From Chryseobacterium camelliae (GTDB lineage Bacteria; Bacteroidota; Bacteroidia; Flavobacteriales; Weeksellaceae): a stretch of 64,000 nt of DNA. A program made the position numbers and the translations under genes. Positions 42,573-51,131 of this stretch are shown in pieces; within the stretch, counting starts at the first letter, position 1, and every line of letters begins with the position of its first letter. Below the pieces are notes generated by a model. It made no database searches. It was not told where the DNA came from and saw only the letters and a list, made by a program, of their open reading frames with translations. The DNA lies in contig NZ_CP022986.1 in NCBI RefSeq assembly GCF_002770595.1, forward strand, positions 124,001-188,000, read 5' to 3'.

Positions 42573-44012
42573 ATGAAGAAAATAGTCGTGAGCTGCCTGG
42601 TAATAGGAGCAGTTTTTAATGCAAGTGCACAAAATTACTGGAAGAAAAATGCAGGGAAGACAGCCCGGGTGATCCTTACTGATGCTAAAACACAGGAGAA
42701 GATGGCCGATAAGGGAGTGGTGAAATTTGTGAAAATGGACCAGCCCAAAGAAACTGATGCCTGTATTTTTGTAGATCCTGACTTTAAATACCAGAAACTG
42801 ATCGGAATTGGTGGGGCCATTACAGATGCATCTGCGGAGACATTCTATAAAATGCCGAAGAATAAACAGAAAGAAATCATTGATGCTTATTACGGTAAAG
42901 ACGGACTGGGCTATACAGTTGCCCGTACCAACATGAATTCCTGTGATTTTTCAAGTGATTCGTACACCTATGTCCGGGACAATGATACGTCGCTGAAGTC
43001 ATTCAATGTGGCCCATGACGAGAAATATAAGATCCCGATGATCAAAGAAGCGCAGAAAGCTGTCGGGAAAGATTTTACATTTTACTTTTCACCCTGGAGC
43101 CCTCCGGCATGGATGAAGTCGAACAAAAGCATGCTGAAAGGCGGAAGGCTTGAAAACCAGTTCTACCAGACTTGGGCAGAGTATTATATCAGATTCATCA
43201 AAGAATATGAGAAAAGGGGAATCAACGTATGGGGATTAACCGTTCAGAATGAGCCGATGGCTACACAGACGTGGGAATCCTGCATTTATACGGCGGAAGA
43301 AGAAGGGCAGTTCCTCAGAAACAACCTCGGGCCTACGCTCTGGAAGAACGGATATAAAGATAAGAAAGTCATGATCTGGGACCATAACCGTGACCTGATC
43401 TACCAGAGAGCCACTACTACACTGAGTGATCCGGAAACATCCAAATACGCTTCTGGGATCGGCTACCACTGGTACGAGACCTGGAATAACAAAACCCAGC
43501 TTTTTGATAACCTTCTGGAAACCCAGCGCGCATTCCCGGATAAGTTTTTAGCCTTCACGGAAGGATGCAAAGAGCAATTCAGCCTCGATAAAATTTACGA
43601 AGTAAGCCTGGGCGAGCTGTATGGTAAAAATATGATCAATGATTTCAATAAAGGTACCGCACTATGGACGGACTGGAATGTACTGCTGGATGAAACCGGC
43701 GGGCCGAACCATGTCGGGAATTTCTGTTTTGCGCCTATTATTGCTGATACCAAAACCGGAGAAGTGCATTATACCTATGAATATTATTACATCGGGCATG
43801 TGTCCAAATTTGTAAAACCTGCTGCACGCAGGATCGGGACTTCGTCCAACAGGGCTGCGCTGACCTCAACGACATTCATGAATGAAAACGGACAGCTCGT
43901 GACGGTCATCATGAATGATTCCGATACGGATATCCAGGCCAACCTTTGGATCGAAGGCATGGCTGCCGCACTACCGGCGCCGGCCCATTCCATTCAGACC
44001 ATATTGTTATAA
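42573..44012 (+). CDS. GH30 glycoside hydrolase, periplasmic
   Basis: A 479-residue GH30 enzyme with acid/base E227 (TVQNEP) and nucleophile E330 (AFTEGC), plus GIGGAITDASAET and FSPWSPPAWMKSN. It differs clearly from the lipoprotein GH30 at 37888 and looks like the subfamily 1/3 glucosylceramidase and beta-1,6-glucanase branch. The signal peptide (NASAQ) lacks a lipobox, so it acts in the periplasm. The start is ATG 42573; a TTG 33 bases upstream would precede the signal peptide with polar residues. Confidence 0.92.
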   Translation: MKKIVVSCLVIGAVFNASAQNYWKKNAGKTARVILTDAKTQEKMADKGVVKFVKMDQPKETDACIFVDPDFKYQKLIGIGGAITDASAETFYKMPKNKQKEIIDAYYGKDGLGYTVARTNMNSCDFSSDSYTYVRDNDTSLKSFNVAHDEKYKIPMIKEAQKAVGKDFTFYFSPWSPPAWMKSNKSMLKGGRLENQFYQTWAEYYIRFIKEYEKRGINVWGLTVQNEPMATQTWESCIYTAEEEGQFLRNNLGPTLWKNGYKDKKVMIWDHNRDLIYQRATTTLSDPETSKYASGIGYHWYETWNNKTQLFDNLLETQRAFPDKFLAFTEGCKEQFSLDKIYEVSLGELYGKNMINDFNKGTALWTDWNVLLDETGGPNHVGNFCFAPIIADTKTGEVHYTYEYYYIGHVSKFVKPAARRIGTSSNRAALTSTTFMNENGQLVTVIMNDSDTDIQANLWIEGMAAALPAPAHSIQTILL

Positions 44013-44052
44013 CGAATACAACAAAACTTCATATTAACAGTTATTTTTTGCG

Positions 44053-44089
44053 GTATCGGCGGCACTGAAAGTGCCGCCGATACTTTTTT
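44053..44089 (+). terminator. Terminator of the polysaccharide locus
   Basis: Perfect 13-bp G/C-rich arms (44053-44065 and 44071-44083), TGAAA loop and T6. Confidence 0.93.
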
Positions 44090-44113
44090 GCTGTATTCCG
44101 GAAAACAAAAAAA

Positions 44114-44134
44114 CCGGAAAGTTCAACTTTCCGG
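44114..44134 (-). terminator. Terminator of fabI
   Basis: Ten-bp inverted repeat (44114-44123 and 44125-44134); on the minus strand it is followed by seven T. Confidence 0.85.
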
Positions 44135-44160
44135 CCTGTATATTTTGGATCAGTGATCAC

Positions 44161-44970
44161 TTATTCGACATCATATTTGCTGATTACCTTCTGGGTAACG
44201 CCTGAGCTGCTGAAGCCTCCGTCGTGGAACAGGTTCTGCATCGTTACTTTTTTCGTCAGGTCTGAGAATAAAGTTACACAGTAATTCGCACAGTCAAGAG
44301 CCGTAGCATTCCCAAGCGGTGACATATCTTCTGCATATCCAAGGAATCCTCCGAATCCTTTTACACCGCTTCCTGCAGTGGTAGGGGTAGGAGACTGGGA
44401 AACAGTATTAACCCGTACTTTTCTTTCTCCCCAGTAGTTTCCGAATGTTCTCGCAATACTTTCAAGATAGGCTTTGTTATCAGACATATCATTATAATCC
44501 GGGAATGTTCTCTGGGCAGCAATATAGCTTAACGCCAGGATGCTTCCCCATTCATTCATACAGTCTTTCTCCCATGCCACACGCATTACTTTGTGGAAAG
44601 AAACCGCTGAAACGTCCCAGCCTTTTTCTAACCAGTCGTAGTTCATTTCCGTATAATGTTTGCCCTTTCTTACGTTAACAGACATTCCTATAGAGTGAAG
44701 GATAAAATCGATCTTACCGAATTTGGCAACCGCAGCATCAAAAAGTTTTTCCAGATCTTCAATAGAAGTTGCATCAGCTCCGATAATATCTGAGCCTGTT
44801 TTTTCTGCAAGAGCATTCAGTTCTCCCATTCTCATGGCGATAGGTGCGTTGGATAAGATAAATTCTGCACCCTCTTCATGACATCTCTCTGCCACTTTCC
44901 ATGCGATAGACTGTTCATTAAGCGCTCCGAAAATAATTCCTTTTTTGCCTTTAAGTAAACCGTATGACAT
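44161..44970 (-). CDS. fabI: Enoyl-[acyl-carrier-protein] reductase (NADH)
   Basis: A 269-residue short-chain dehydrogenase-type FabI, the last step of each fatty acid elongation cycle. The cofactor loop is GALNEQSIAW, and the catalytic tyrosine and lysine are Y159 and K166 in the Y-x6-K spacing of FabI. It is the target of triclosan in other bacteria. Single gene between two terminators. Confidence 0.97.
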   Translation of the reverse strand: MSYGLLKGKKGIIFGALNEQSIAWKVAERCHEEGAEFILSNAPIAMRMGELNALAEKTGSDIIGADATSIEDLEKLFDAAVAKFGKIDFILHSIGMSVNVRKGKHYTEMNYDWLEKGWDVSAVSFHKVMRVAWEKDCMNEWGSILALSYIAAQRTFPDYNDMSDNKAYLESIARTFGNYWGERKVRVNTVSQSPTPTTAGSGVKGFGGFLGYAEDMSPLGNATALDCANYCVTLFSDLTKKVTMQNLFHDGGFSSSGVTQKVISKYDVE

Positions 44971-45030
44971 ATTTTCTAATGTTTATTAGGTACAAATGTA
45001 GCGATATTTGTGTTTACAGCATAATAAAAA

Positions 45031-45057
45031 ACGGAGCCTCTTATAAAAAGGCTCCGT
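45031..45057. terminator. Bidirectional-looking terminator
   Basis: ACGGAGCCT/AGGCTCCGT stem with A- and T-runs outside; serves the minus-strand gene at 45087. Confidence 0.88.
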
Positions 45058-45086
45058 TTTTTTTGAAAATATTTATAAAACTGAAA

Positions 45087-45386
45087 TTAATTGGTTTTTT
45101 TGTTCCATTCTGCCTTTACATCTTCTGCGGCATCTTTGGTTTTTTCCCATGCATCATTGGCTTTGTCTTTGATGTTTTCCCATGCATCGGAAGCATTATC
45201 TTTTACTTTATCGAACCAGTCTTCCTGACTTGCCTCCTGATCGTTGGCTCTTTTTTCGTTGATATAATCTTTTGCTCTGTCAGCTAAATCCTCAACTTTC
45301 CATTTTGTGTTGTCCGCAGCATTTTTCAAAGAATTTTCTGTTTTGTCTACTGCGTTTTCTGCTTTGTTATAATCTGAATTGTTCAT
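45087..45386 (-). CDS. LEA-like repeat protein of unknown function
   Basis: A 99-residue, very charged protein rich in K, D, A and N, without signal peptide. Residues from about 66 carry an 11-residue repeat (DAWENIKDKAN, DAWEKTKDAAE, DVKAEW), also visible as a repeated DNA unit. Such 11-mer amphipathic repeats occur in late-embryogenesis-abundant and YtxH/CsbD-like stress proteins. A role in desiccation or osmotic stress is a guess from composition. Confidence 0.65.
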   Translation of the reverse strand: MNNSDYNKAENAVDKTENSLKNAADNTKWKVEDLADRAKDYINEKRANDQEASQEDWFDKVKDNASDAWENIKDKANDAWEKTKDAAEDVKAEWNKKTN

Positions 45387-45680
45387 AATAAATATATTTG
45401 TGTATTATATTCTGAAATAAACAATAACCGTTCCTAAAAATGTGGTACTCTGTTAAAATTTTCATAATATTTTTTGATCCTGTTGAATCTTTATCTGAAC
45501 AGATATTTCTTAGAATAGCAATCCAAAACTTCATTGCTTATATCCGGTTCCGGATCTTCTACCTGTATCATACAGATCAGTTAAGTTCATCCAGGCTGAT
45601 CAGGCTGACGGGTTTTAATAAAAAAAAATCATCCATAATACTATGAATGATTTTAATCTGTCACCTGTTTGGCAGCCCTG
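45387..45680. other. Gene-free stretch
   Basis: An A/T-rich 294-bp spacer. A short plus-strand frame (45440-45646) has no start context, no coding-like composition and no family resemblance. It presumably contains the promoter of the LEA-like gene. Confidence 0.4.
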
Positions 45681-46535
45681 TTATGAAATGATCCTGTCCA
45701 GTACCCAGGTAATCAGCCTTTTTTCAGAAGCATGGTGATCCGCGGAAAACTCGCCTCTTCTCCTGTTGGCGATGACGTTATTCACTGTAATGGCTTTATG
45801 GCCCAATAATTTGGATAAAGCGTAAATGGCAGAGGTCTCCATTTCAAAATTGGTCACTCCGAGGTCGTTCAGTGTTTCGAGAAACTGGTCATCAAGTGCC
45901 TTCAGGCGAAGCTGCCTTCCCTGCGGAGCATAAAATCCGGGGAACGTAGCCGTATTTCCATGGTATGCAGCATCTTTGTACAGGTTTCCCAGTTCTTCAG
46001 ACCATTCGGAGAAGTACAGCATCGGCTTGATACTCGGATACGGGAATTTTTCCATGAATTTTTTTGAGAATTCATTGTCAAACCGGTAGTCCTGATAAAA
46101 ATGCATCAGTCCGTCAAGGCCCACTACATTCTGTGTTACCAGCATATTGTCAACCTGAACGTCAGGGTTTACACTGCCGCAGGTTCCCATCCTGAATAGC
46201 TGCAGTGAAGAATGCTCTGCCTTGAATTCTTTATGTTTAAGATCGATATTGACTAAGGCATCCAGCTCATTCATGACAATATCAATATTCTCCGTCCCGA
46301 TACCTGTGGACATCACGGTGATCCTTTCACCACGTAAAGTTCCGGTATGGGTATAAAATTCCCTTTTGTTTTTTCTGATCTCTACCGAATCAAAGTAGGC
46401 CGAAACTTTGGGTACCCGGTCCGGATCTCCTACAAGGATAATTTTTTCAGCAATATCTTCCGGGAGAAGATTGAGGTGGTAAACGCTTCCGTCATCATTC
46501 AGAACAAGCTCTGAAGCAGCAAGTTTATTTAGCAT
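45681..46535 (-). CDS. Nucleoside phosphorylase (uridine phosphorylase-like)
   Basis: A 284-residue NP-I family phosphorylase. The phosphate-binding start ILVGDPDRVPKVSAYFD, the TGIGTENIDIVMNEL segment and the ribose/base region NFEMETSAIYAL are present. It splits ribonucleosides with phosphate to give ribose 1-phosphate and base. Similarity to uridine phosphorylase is clear, but bacterial relatives vary in base preference. The SUI1 gene lies 49 bases upstream on the same strand. Confidence 0.88.
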   Translation of the reverse strand: MLNKLAASELVLNDDGSVYHLNLLPEDIAEKIILVGDPDRVPKVSAYFDSVEIRKNKREFYTHTGTLRGERITVMSTGIGTENIDIVMNELDALVNIDLKHKEFKAEHSSLQLFRMGTCGSVNPDVQVDNMLVTQNVVGLDGLMHFYQDYRFDNEFSKKFMEKFPYPSIKPMLYFSEWSEELGNLYKDAAYHGNTATFPGFYAPQGRQLRLKALDDQFLETLNDLGVTNFEMETSAIYALSKLLGHKAITVNNVIANRRRGEFSADHHASEKRLITWVLDRIIS

Positions 46536-46584
46536 ATATTATATATTATTTGTGGTGAGGCATTCATAAGGTAAGAACCTCAGA

Positions 46585-46908
46585 TTATCCGCCGACTCTT
46601 TTTGTTTTAAATCCCATATCCTTCAGGATCTCCATGATTTTGTCACGGTTATCGCCCTGAATAACGATGATCCCGTCTTTTTCCGAACCTCCGATTCCCA
46701 GTGTGGTCTTGATTTTCTTTGAAATCTTTTTGAGTTCCTCTTCACTGCCTTCCCAGCCTTCAATCAGGGTTACGGGCTTGCCGTTCCTGCCTTTCTTTTC
46801 AAATTTGCATACCAGAGGTTCTTTCTGCCTGAATTGTTCTTCCGGCATTGTAAAGTCCTGTTCCTCATGTTCAGGAAAGAGGTTTTTCAGTTGATCTCGT
46901 AAGTCCAT
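46585..46908 (-). CDS. SUI1/eIF1-like translation factor (YciH family)
   Basis: A 107-residue protein with the SUI1 fold: KKGRNGKPVTLIEGW at about 38-52, then the basic GIGGSEKDGIIVIQGD segment and a terminal helix. Bacterial YciH proteins bind the small ribosomal subunit and can influence initiation fidelity. It is probably the first gene of a unit with the nucleoside phosphorylase. Confidence 0.88.
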   Translation of the reverse strand: MDLRDQLKNLFPEHEEQDFTMPEEQFRQKEPLVCKFEKKGRNGKPVTLIEGWEGSEEELKKISKKIKTTLGIGGSEKDGIIVIQGDNRDKIMEILKDMGFKTKRVGG

Positions 46909-46992
46909 GAAGCAAAATTAAAAATAATATTCTGTAAAACGGATCCGGCAGAAGATAAAAGTTGCCACAGAACAAAACTTTTACCTTATCAC

Positions 46993-47045
46993 AAGAGTGT
47001 GTAATATTTTATTAATTTTGATTGTTGTATCATCAACACACTCTT
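46993..47045. promoter_or_regulatory. 10-bp inverted repeat bracketing a promoter
   Basis: AAGAGTGTGT (46993-47002) and ACACACTCTT (47036-47045) are perfect inverted repeats 33 bp apart. Between them lies the -7 box TAATTTTG (47013-47020). The right arm ends at the base before the ATG of the broken protease gene. Confidence 0.6.
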
Positions 47046-48282
47046 ATGAGTTAAAAAAATAACTTCTTTTTAGCAGCTGCGGTACTGTTCATTTCTGCAT
47101 CTGTATATGCACAGAAAGGATTTTCTACGGATCCCCTGCAGACTGTTTTCGAAACCGGAGATACCAAGAGGTTCTGGCAGGCTTTCGACAGCATGCCGGC
47201 CTCATCCGGTAATCCGTTTACTGAATACGTCAATGAAGGGTCACCGGGAGTAAAGGGATTTATTCTCTACAGGATCATCAATGCAGATTCATTGTATATA
47301 ACTGTAAAAAACAATCAGGAAAAATATTTGAAAAGCAGGAATGTACTTACCGGAATCGGGGCCAAAGAAAAAAGGACTAAATCAATTTATGCGGCTATGA
47401 AGTACTGGTACCCGAAAGCAACATTTCCGCCGGTATATTTTGTCTATGGAAGATTGACTTCGGGCGGGACAGTATCCGGTGACGGGATCATCATCGGTAC
47501 TGAAATGCTTAAAGACCTGGATGGCATTACAGCGCTGATCGCACATGAGCTCATCCATTTTCAGCAGGATGTCAAAGGAATAACTCTCTGCTTAAACAAT
47601 CGCTTGTTGAAGGCGGCGCAGATTTTATCGGAGAGCTGATTTCGAGTGAAAACATCAATTCTGATAAATACAGGTATGGAGATGCCCATGCGGAACAGCT
47701 GTACCGGGAATTTGTCAGCAGGCTGAAAGATGAAAAGTTAGAAGACTGGCTCTATGGGACGAGCAAAAAAGATGACCGGCCCAATGACCTGGGATACTGG
47801 ATAGGCTATAAAATAACAGAGGCTTATTTCAACAGGCAGAATGACAAACACAAAGCGGTTAACGATATCCTTCATATGAAAGATCCGCTGGTATTTCTCA
47901 GAGAGAGCGGGTTTTTAGATTCTTATATCCAGGATTACACACATTCAGGAAGCAATATATTTGATGATTTTTTCAAAGAATATTCAGATGAGACCTATCC
48001 GGTACAAATTACAGTGAAGGTTCCGAAGCCGGATGATGAGGTCTATATTACCGGCAATCAGCCGGAACTGGGCAGCTGGAACCCTTCAATGGTGAAAATG
48101 CACCGGAAAAAGCTTACGAGAGAACCATCAACATCAGGGTCCATCTTCCTGCCCAATTTAAGTTTACCGGTGGTAGCTGGAGCAGGGAGGCAGAGGTAAA
48201 AGGCATAAGCACCTGGCTGAACATCAAAGTAGACAGTATCAGGTCCAAAAACCTTCAGTATCAGGTGGTCAGCTGGAAATGA
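47046..48282 (+). pseudogene. Broken exported metalloprotease with C-terminal starch-binding-like domain
   Basis: Three lesions interrupt one gene. (1) After ATG AGT, codon 3 is TAA; the following frame reads a signal peptide (NNFFLAAAVLFISASVYAQ). (2) Near 47576-47583 an A seems lost (GGAATAAC where GGAAATAAC would keep frame); restoring it continues HELIHFQQD into VEGGADFIGELIS, the expected third zinc-ligand region of a DUF2268-like protease. (3) At 48095-48098 another A is missing; restoring it joins YITGNQPELGSWNPSMVK to NAPEKAYERTINIRVHLP and onward to TGA 48280-48282. The C-terminal part (from about 48018) looks like a CBM20-type domain. Repaired length would be about 412 residues. The promoter seems intact. 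Decay or homopolymer sequencing errors are both possible, but the in-frame stop favours real decay. Confidence 0.8.
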
Positions 48283-48361
48283 TTTCTTGCAATCATATAT
48301 TTAGAGAATAATTTAATCAAAATTTAAGAACCGCTGATTCTTAAATTCATCTAAAATTGAA

Positions 48362-48369
48362 TAAATTTG
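48362..48369 (+). promoter_or_regulatory. -7 box of gpmI
   Basis: TAAATTTG, a perfect TAnnTTTG, 20 bases before the ATG. Confidence 0.45.
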
Positions 48370-48389
48370 TGTTATAAAGTTTATACAAA

Positions 48390-49931
48390 ATGTCGAAAAA
48401 AGCAATATTAGCCATCCTTGACGGATGGGGGCTGGGCACCAATCCTGATGTTTCAGCTCTGGATAAAGCCAATACACCATTCATAGACAGCTGTTACCAG
48501 AAATTTCCGCATACGACTCTTGAAGCCAGCGGCCTAGCAGTAGGACTGCCTGTAGGGCAGATGGGAAATTCAGAAGTAGGGCATATGAACCTGGGAGCGG
48601 GCAGGGTGGTATACCAGAACCTCGTAAAACTGAATATGGCCGTGGAAAACGGCACTTTGGGACAGGAAAAAGCCATTCAGGATGCTTTTGAATACGCAAT
48701 GAGAGAAAATAAAAAGGTACACTTCATCGGATTGGTTTCCGATGGCGGTGTGCATTCGCATATCAACCATTTGAAAGGATTGCTTACGGCAGCAAAAGCC
48801 TTTGGTTTTAAAGAAAACGTCTATGTGCATGCCTTTACAGACGGCAGGGACTGTGATCCGCATTCAGCAGTTGGTTTTATCCAGGATCTGGAAAAACATA
48901 TGGAAACCACTGTCGGAAGGCTGGCAACCGTGGTCGGAAGGTATTATGCCATGGACCGGGATAAAAGATGGGAGCGTGTCAAGCTGGCTTATGATGCGCT
49001 TGTGGAAGGCGTAGGATTGCAGACAACCGATGCCATTGCAGCCATCCAGGCTTCTTATAAGGATAATGTAACCGATGAATTCATAAAGCCGATCATCCTT
49101 ACCAAAACAACAGCCATAGGCAATATTGTGCCGATGGCGAAAATTGATGACAATGATGTGGTGATCTGCTTCAACTTCCGTACAGACCGAGGGCGTGAAA
49201 TTACCGAAGTGCTTTCCCAGCAGGATTTTCCGGAGTATTTCATGAGGAAACTGCCTTTGTACTATGTGACTTTAACCAATTATGACAAGACATTCAAAGA
49301 TGTTCACGTGGTATTTGACGAAGAAGTGCTGAAAGATACCATGGGAGAAGTGCTGGAAAGAAACGGCAGAAGCCAGATCCGTATTGCGGAAACTGAAAAA
49401 TATCCGCATGTTACCTTTTTCTTTTCCGGAGGACGTGAAGAGGAATTTGAAGGCGAGCGCAGGCTGTTATGCCCAAGCCCGAAAGATGTGCCTACCTATG
49501 ATCTGAAACCTGAAATGTCTGCTTATGACATTACCAATGCCATCATTCCTGAAATTGAGCACGGAACAGCTGATTTTATCTGTCTGAACTTTGCCAATAC
49601 GGATATGGTGGGGCATACCGGTGTTTTCTCAGCAGCGGTAAAAGCAGCGGAAACCGTAGATGAATGCATCGGGAAAGTAGCTACAGCTGCCTATGAAAAC
49701 GGGTACGCCGTTTTCATCCTTGCCGATCACGGAAATTCTGATGTGATGATCAATCCGGACGGAACACCGAACACCCAGCATTCCACTAACCTTGTGCCGT
49801 TCATCGTGATGGATAAAGACCATACCTGGAACCTGAAACCAGGTAAACTGGGAGATGTGGCTCCTACCATTCTCAACGTTATGGGAGTGGAGATCCCGGC
49901 TGTCATGACAGGAGACATATTAGTCAGCTAG
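48390..49931 (+). CDS. gpmI: 2,3-bisphosphoglycerate-independent phosphoglycerate mutase
   Basis: A 513-residue metalloenzyme of the alkaline-phosphatase superfamily. The catalytic serine is S61 in QMGNSEVGHMNLGAG; metal ligands include D11 in LDGWG and the C-terminal ADHGNSD motif. It interconverts 3- and 2-phosphoglycerate in glycolysis using Mn2+. Single gene with its own promoter and terminator. Confidence 0.97.
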   Translation: MSKKAILAILDGWGLGTNPDVSALDKANTPFIDSCYQKFPHTTLEASGLAVGLPVGQMGNSEVGHMNLGAGRVVYQNLVKLNMAVENGTLGQEKAIQDAFEYAMRENKKVHFIGLVSDGGVHSHINHLKGLLTAAKAFGFKENVYVHAFTDGRDCDPHSAVGFIQDLEKHMETTVGRLATVVGRYYAMDRDKRWERVKLAYDALVEGVGLQTTDAIAAIQASYKDNVTDEFIKPIILTKTTAIGNIVPMAKIDDNDVVICFNFRTDRGREITEVLSQQDFPEYFMRKLPLYYVTLTNYDKTFKDVHVVFDEEVLKDTMGEVLERNGRSQIRIAETEKYPHVTFFFSGGREEEFEGERRLLCPSPKDVPTYDLKPEMSAYDITNAIIPEIEHGTADFICLNFANTDMVGHTGVFSAAVKAAETVDECIGKVATAAYENGYAVFILADHGNSDVMINPDGTPNTQHSTNLVPFIVMDKDHTWNLKPGKLGDVAPTILNVMGVEIPAVMTGDILVS

Positions 49932-49950
49932 ACCAACAATATAATCCGAA

Positions 49951-49981
49951 AAATACCGTTATTTAAACCATAACGGTATTT
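49951..49981 (+). terminator. Terminator of gpmI
   Basis: Eleven-bp perfect arms with a 9-base loop, then a run of T. Confidence 0.88.
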
Positions 49982-50007
49982 TTTTATGATGAATATCACA
50001 GGAATGC

Positions 50008-50040
50008 TTGTTATGCTTACAATAATAAGTTATATCTTTG
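50008..50040 (+). promoter_or_regulatory. Promoter of the acyl-ACP desaturase gene
   Basis: TTG at 50008-50010, 22-bp spacer, TATCTTTG at 50033-50040; predicted leader about 17 bases. Confidence 0.5.
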
Positions 50041-50063
50041 TCAATTAAATCTAAATAGTAATA

Positions 50064-51041
50064 ATGTATCAGCAGCTAGTAAGGAAAGAAGTAATGGGGA
50101 TGTTGGAAAAGGAAGTAGGTTCTTTTCTTGAGAAATTTTTGACGCCCATTGAGAAAATATGGCAGCCTTCCGATTACCTTCCAGACCCGTCAAGTGCAGA
50201 TTTTAAATATGACCTGGAAGAAATACAGACTTTCGCCAGGGAAATGCCTTATGATCTTTTTGTAACCCTGATCGGTGACTGTATTACCGAAGAGGCACTA
50301 CCTTCGTATGAATCCTGGCTGATGGGCGTAGACGGAGTGAACCAGGAAGAAAAAGTAGGCTGGGTAAACTGGGTAAGAGCCTGGACCGCTGAAGAAAACA
50401 GACACGGTGATTTACTGAACAAATATTTGTACCTGTGCGGCAGAGTGAATATGAGAGAGGTGGAAATCACTACTCAATATCTTATTAATGACGGTTTCGA
50501 TCTCGGTACAAGCATGGATCCGTACAGGAACTTTGTATACACCAGTTTCCAGGAAACTGCCACCAATATTTCGCACAGAAGGGTAGGAACTCTTGCCAAA
50601 CAGTCCGGAAACGGAAAGCTGGCTAAAATGTGCGGGGTGATTGCTGCTGATGAAGCACGTCACGCAAAAGCCTACAAATATTTTGTGGAAAAAATCCTTG
50701 AAATAGATCCTTCTGAAATGATTCTTGCCTTTGAAGACATGATGCGTAAGAAAATCGTGATGCCGGCTCACCTGATGAGACAGTCCGGGCAGAAAGCCGG
50801 AGAGCTTTGGGGACATTTCTCTGATGCTGCACAGCGTTGCATGGTCTATACGGGACAGGATTACATCAACATTCTGAAAGACCTGCTGGACGAGTGGAAA
50901 ATTGAGCACGTGAAAGGGCTGACGGAAAAAGCGGAAAAAGCACAGGAATACCTGATGAAGCTTCCCGGAAGACTGCAGAAGATTACCGACAGGGTATCTA
51001 CTCCGGATCTTCAGTTCCAGTTCAGCTGGGTGAAAAGCTAA
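50064..51041 (+). CDS. Acyl-[acyl-carrier-protein] desaturase, soluble di-iron type
   Basis: A 325-residue homologue of the plant stearoyl-ACP delta-9 desaturase. The di-iron ligands can be placed: E76 or E77, E111 and H114 in EENRHGD, E164 in FQETAT, and E197 and H200 in DEARH. It introduces a cis double bond into acyl-ACP with O2 and reduced ferredoxin in the cytosol. The dicluster ferredoxin at 15408 is not adjacent and there is no evidence that it is the donor. Own promoter and terminator. Confidence 0.93.
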   Translation: MYQQLVRKEVMGMLEKEVGSFLEKFLTPIEKIWQPSDYLPDPSSADFKYDLEEIQTFAREMPYDLFVTLIGDCITEEALPSYESWLMGVDGVNQEEKVGWVNWVRAWTAEENRHGDLLNKYLYLCGRVNMREVEITTQYLINDGFDLGTSMDPYRNFVYTSFQETATNISHRRVGTLAKQSGNGKLAKMCGVIAADEARHAKAYKYFVEKILEIDPSEMILAFEDMMRKKIVMPAHLMRQSGQKAGELWGHFSDAAQRCMVYTGQDYINILKDLLDEWKIEHVKGLTEKAEKAQEYLMKLPGRLQKITDRVSTPDLQFQFSWVKS

Positions 51042-51068
51042 TTCCCGTACAAGTAAATAATAAAACTG

Positions 51069-51101
51069 AGAGTGCCCATATATACATGGCACTCTTTTTT
51101 T
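51069..51101 (+). terminator. Terminator of the desaturase gene
   Basis: AGAGTGCC/GGCACTCT stem (51069-51076, 51088-51095), 11-base loop, seven T. Confidence 0.85.
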
Positions 51102-51102
51102 G

Positions 51103-51110
51103 TATCTTTG
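51103..51110 (+). promoter_or_regulatory. -7 box of the HAD-like gene
   Basis: TATCTTTG, a perfect TAnnTTTG, immediately after the terminator and 22 bases before the start codons. Confidence 0.45.
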
Positions 51111-51131
51111 CCCATCTAAATCATAATCGAA

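Noticed and set aside
45440..45646. 68-codon plus-strand frame in the spacer before the nucleoside phosphorylase gene
   Set aside because: No start context, no homology recognised, low-complexity A/T-rich sequence; treated as intergenic.
50412..51092. 226-codon frame antisense to the acyl-ACP desaturase gene
   Set aside because: The desaturase frame has all di-iron ligands; the antisense frame shows no domain and crosses the terminator.
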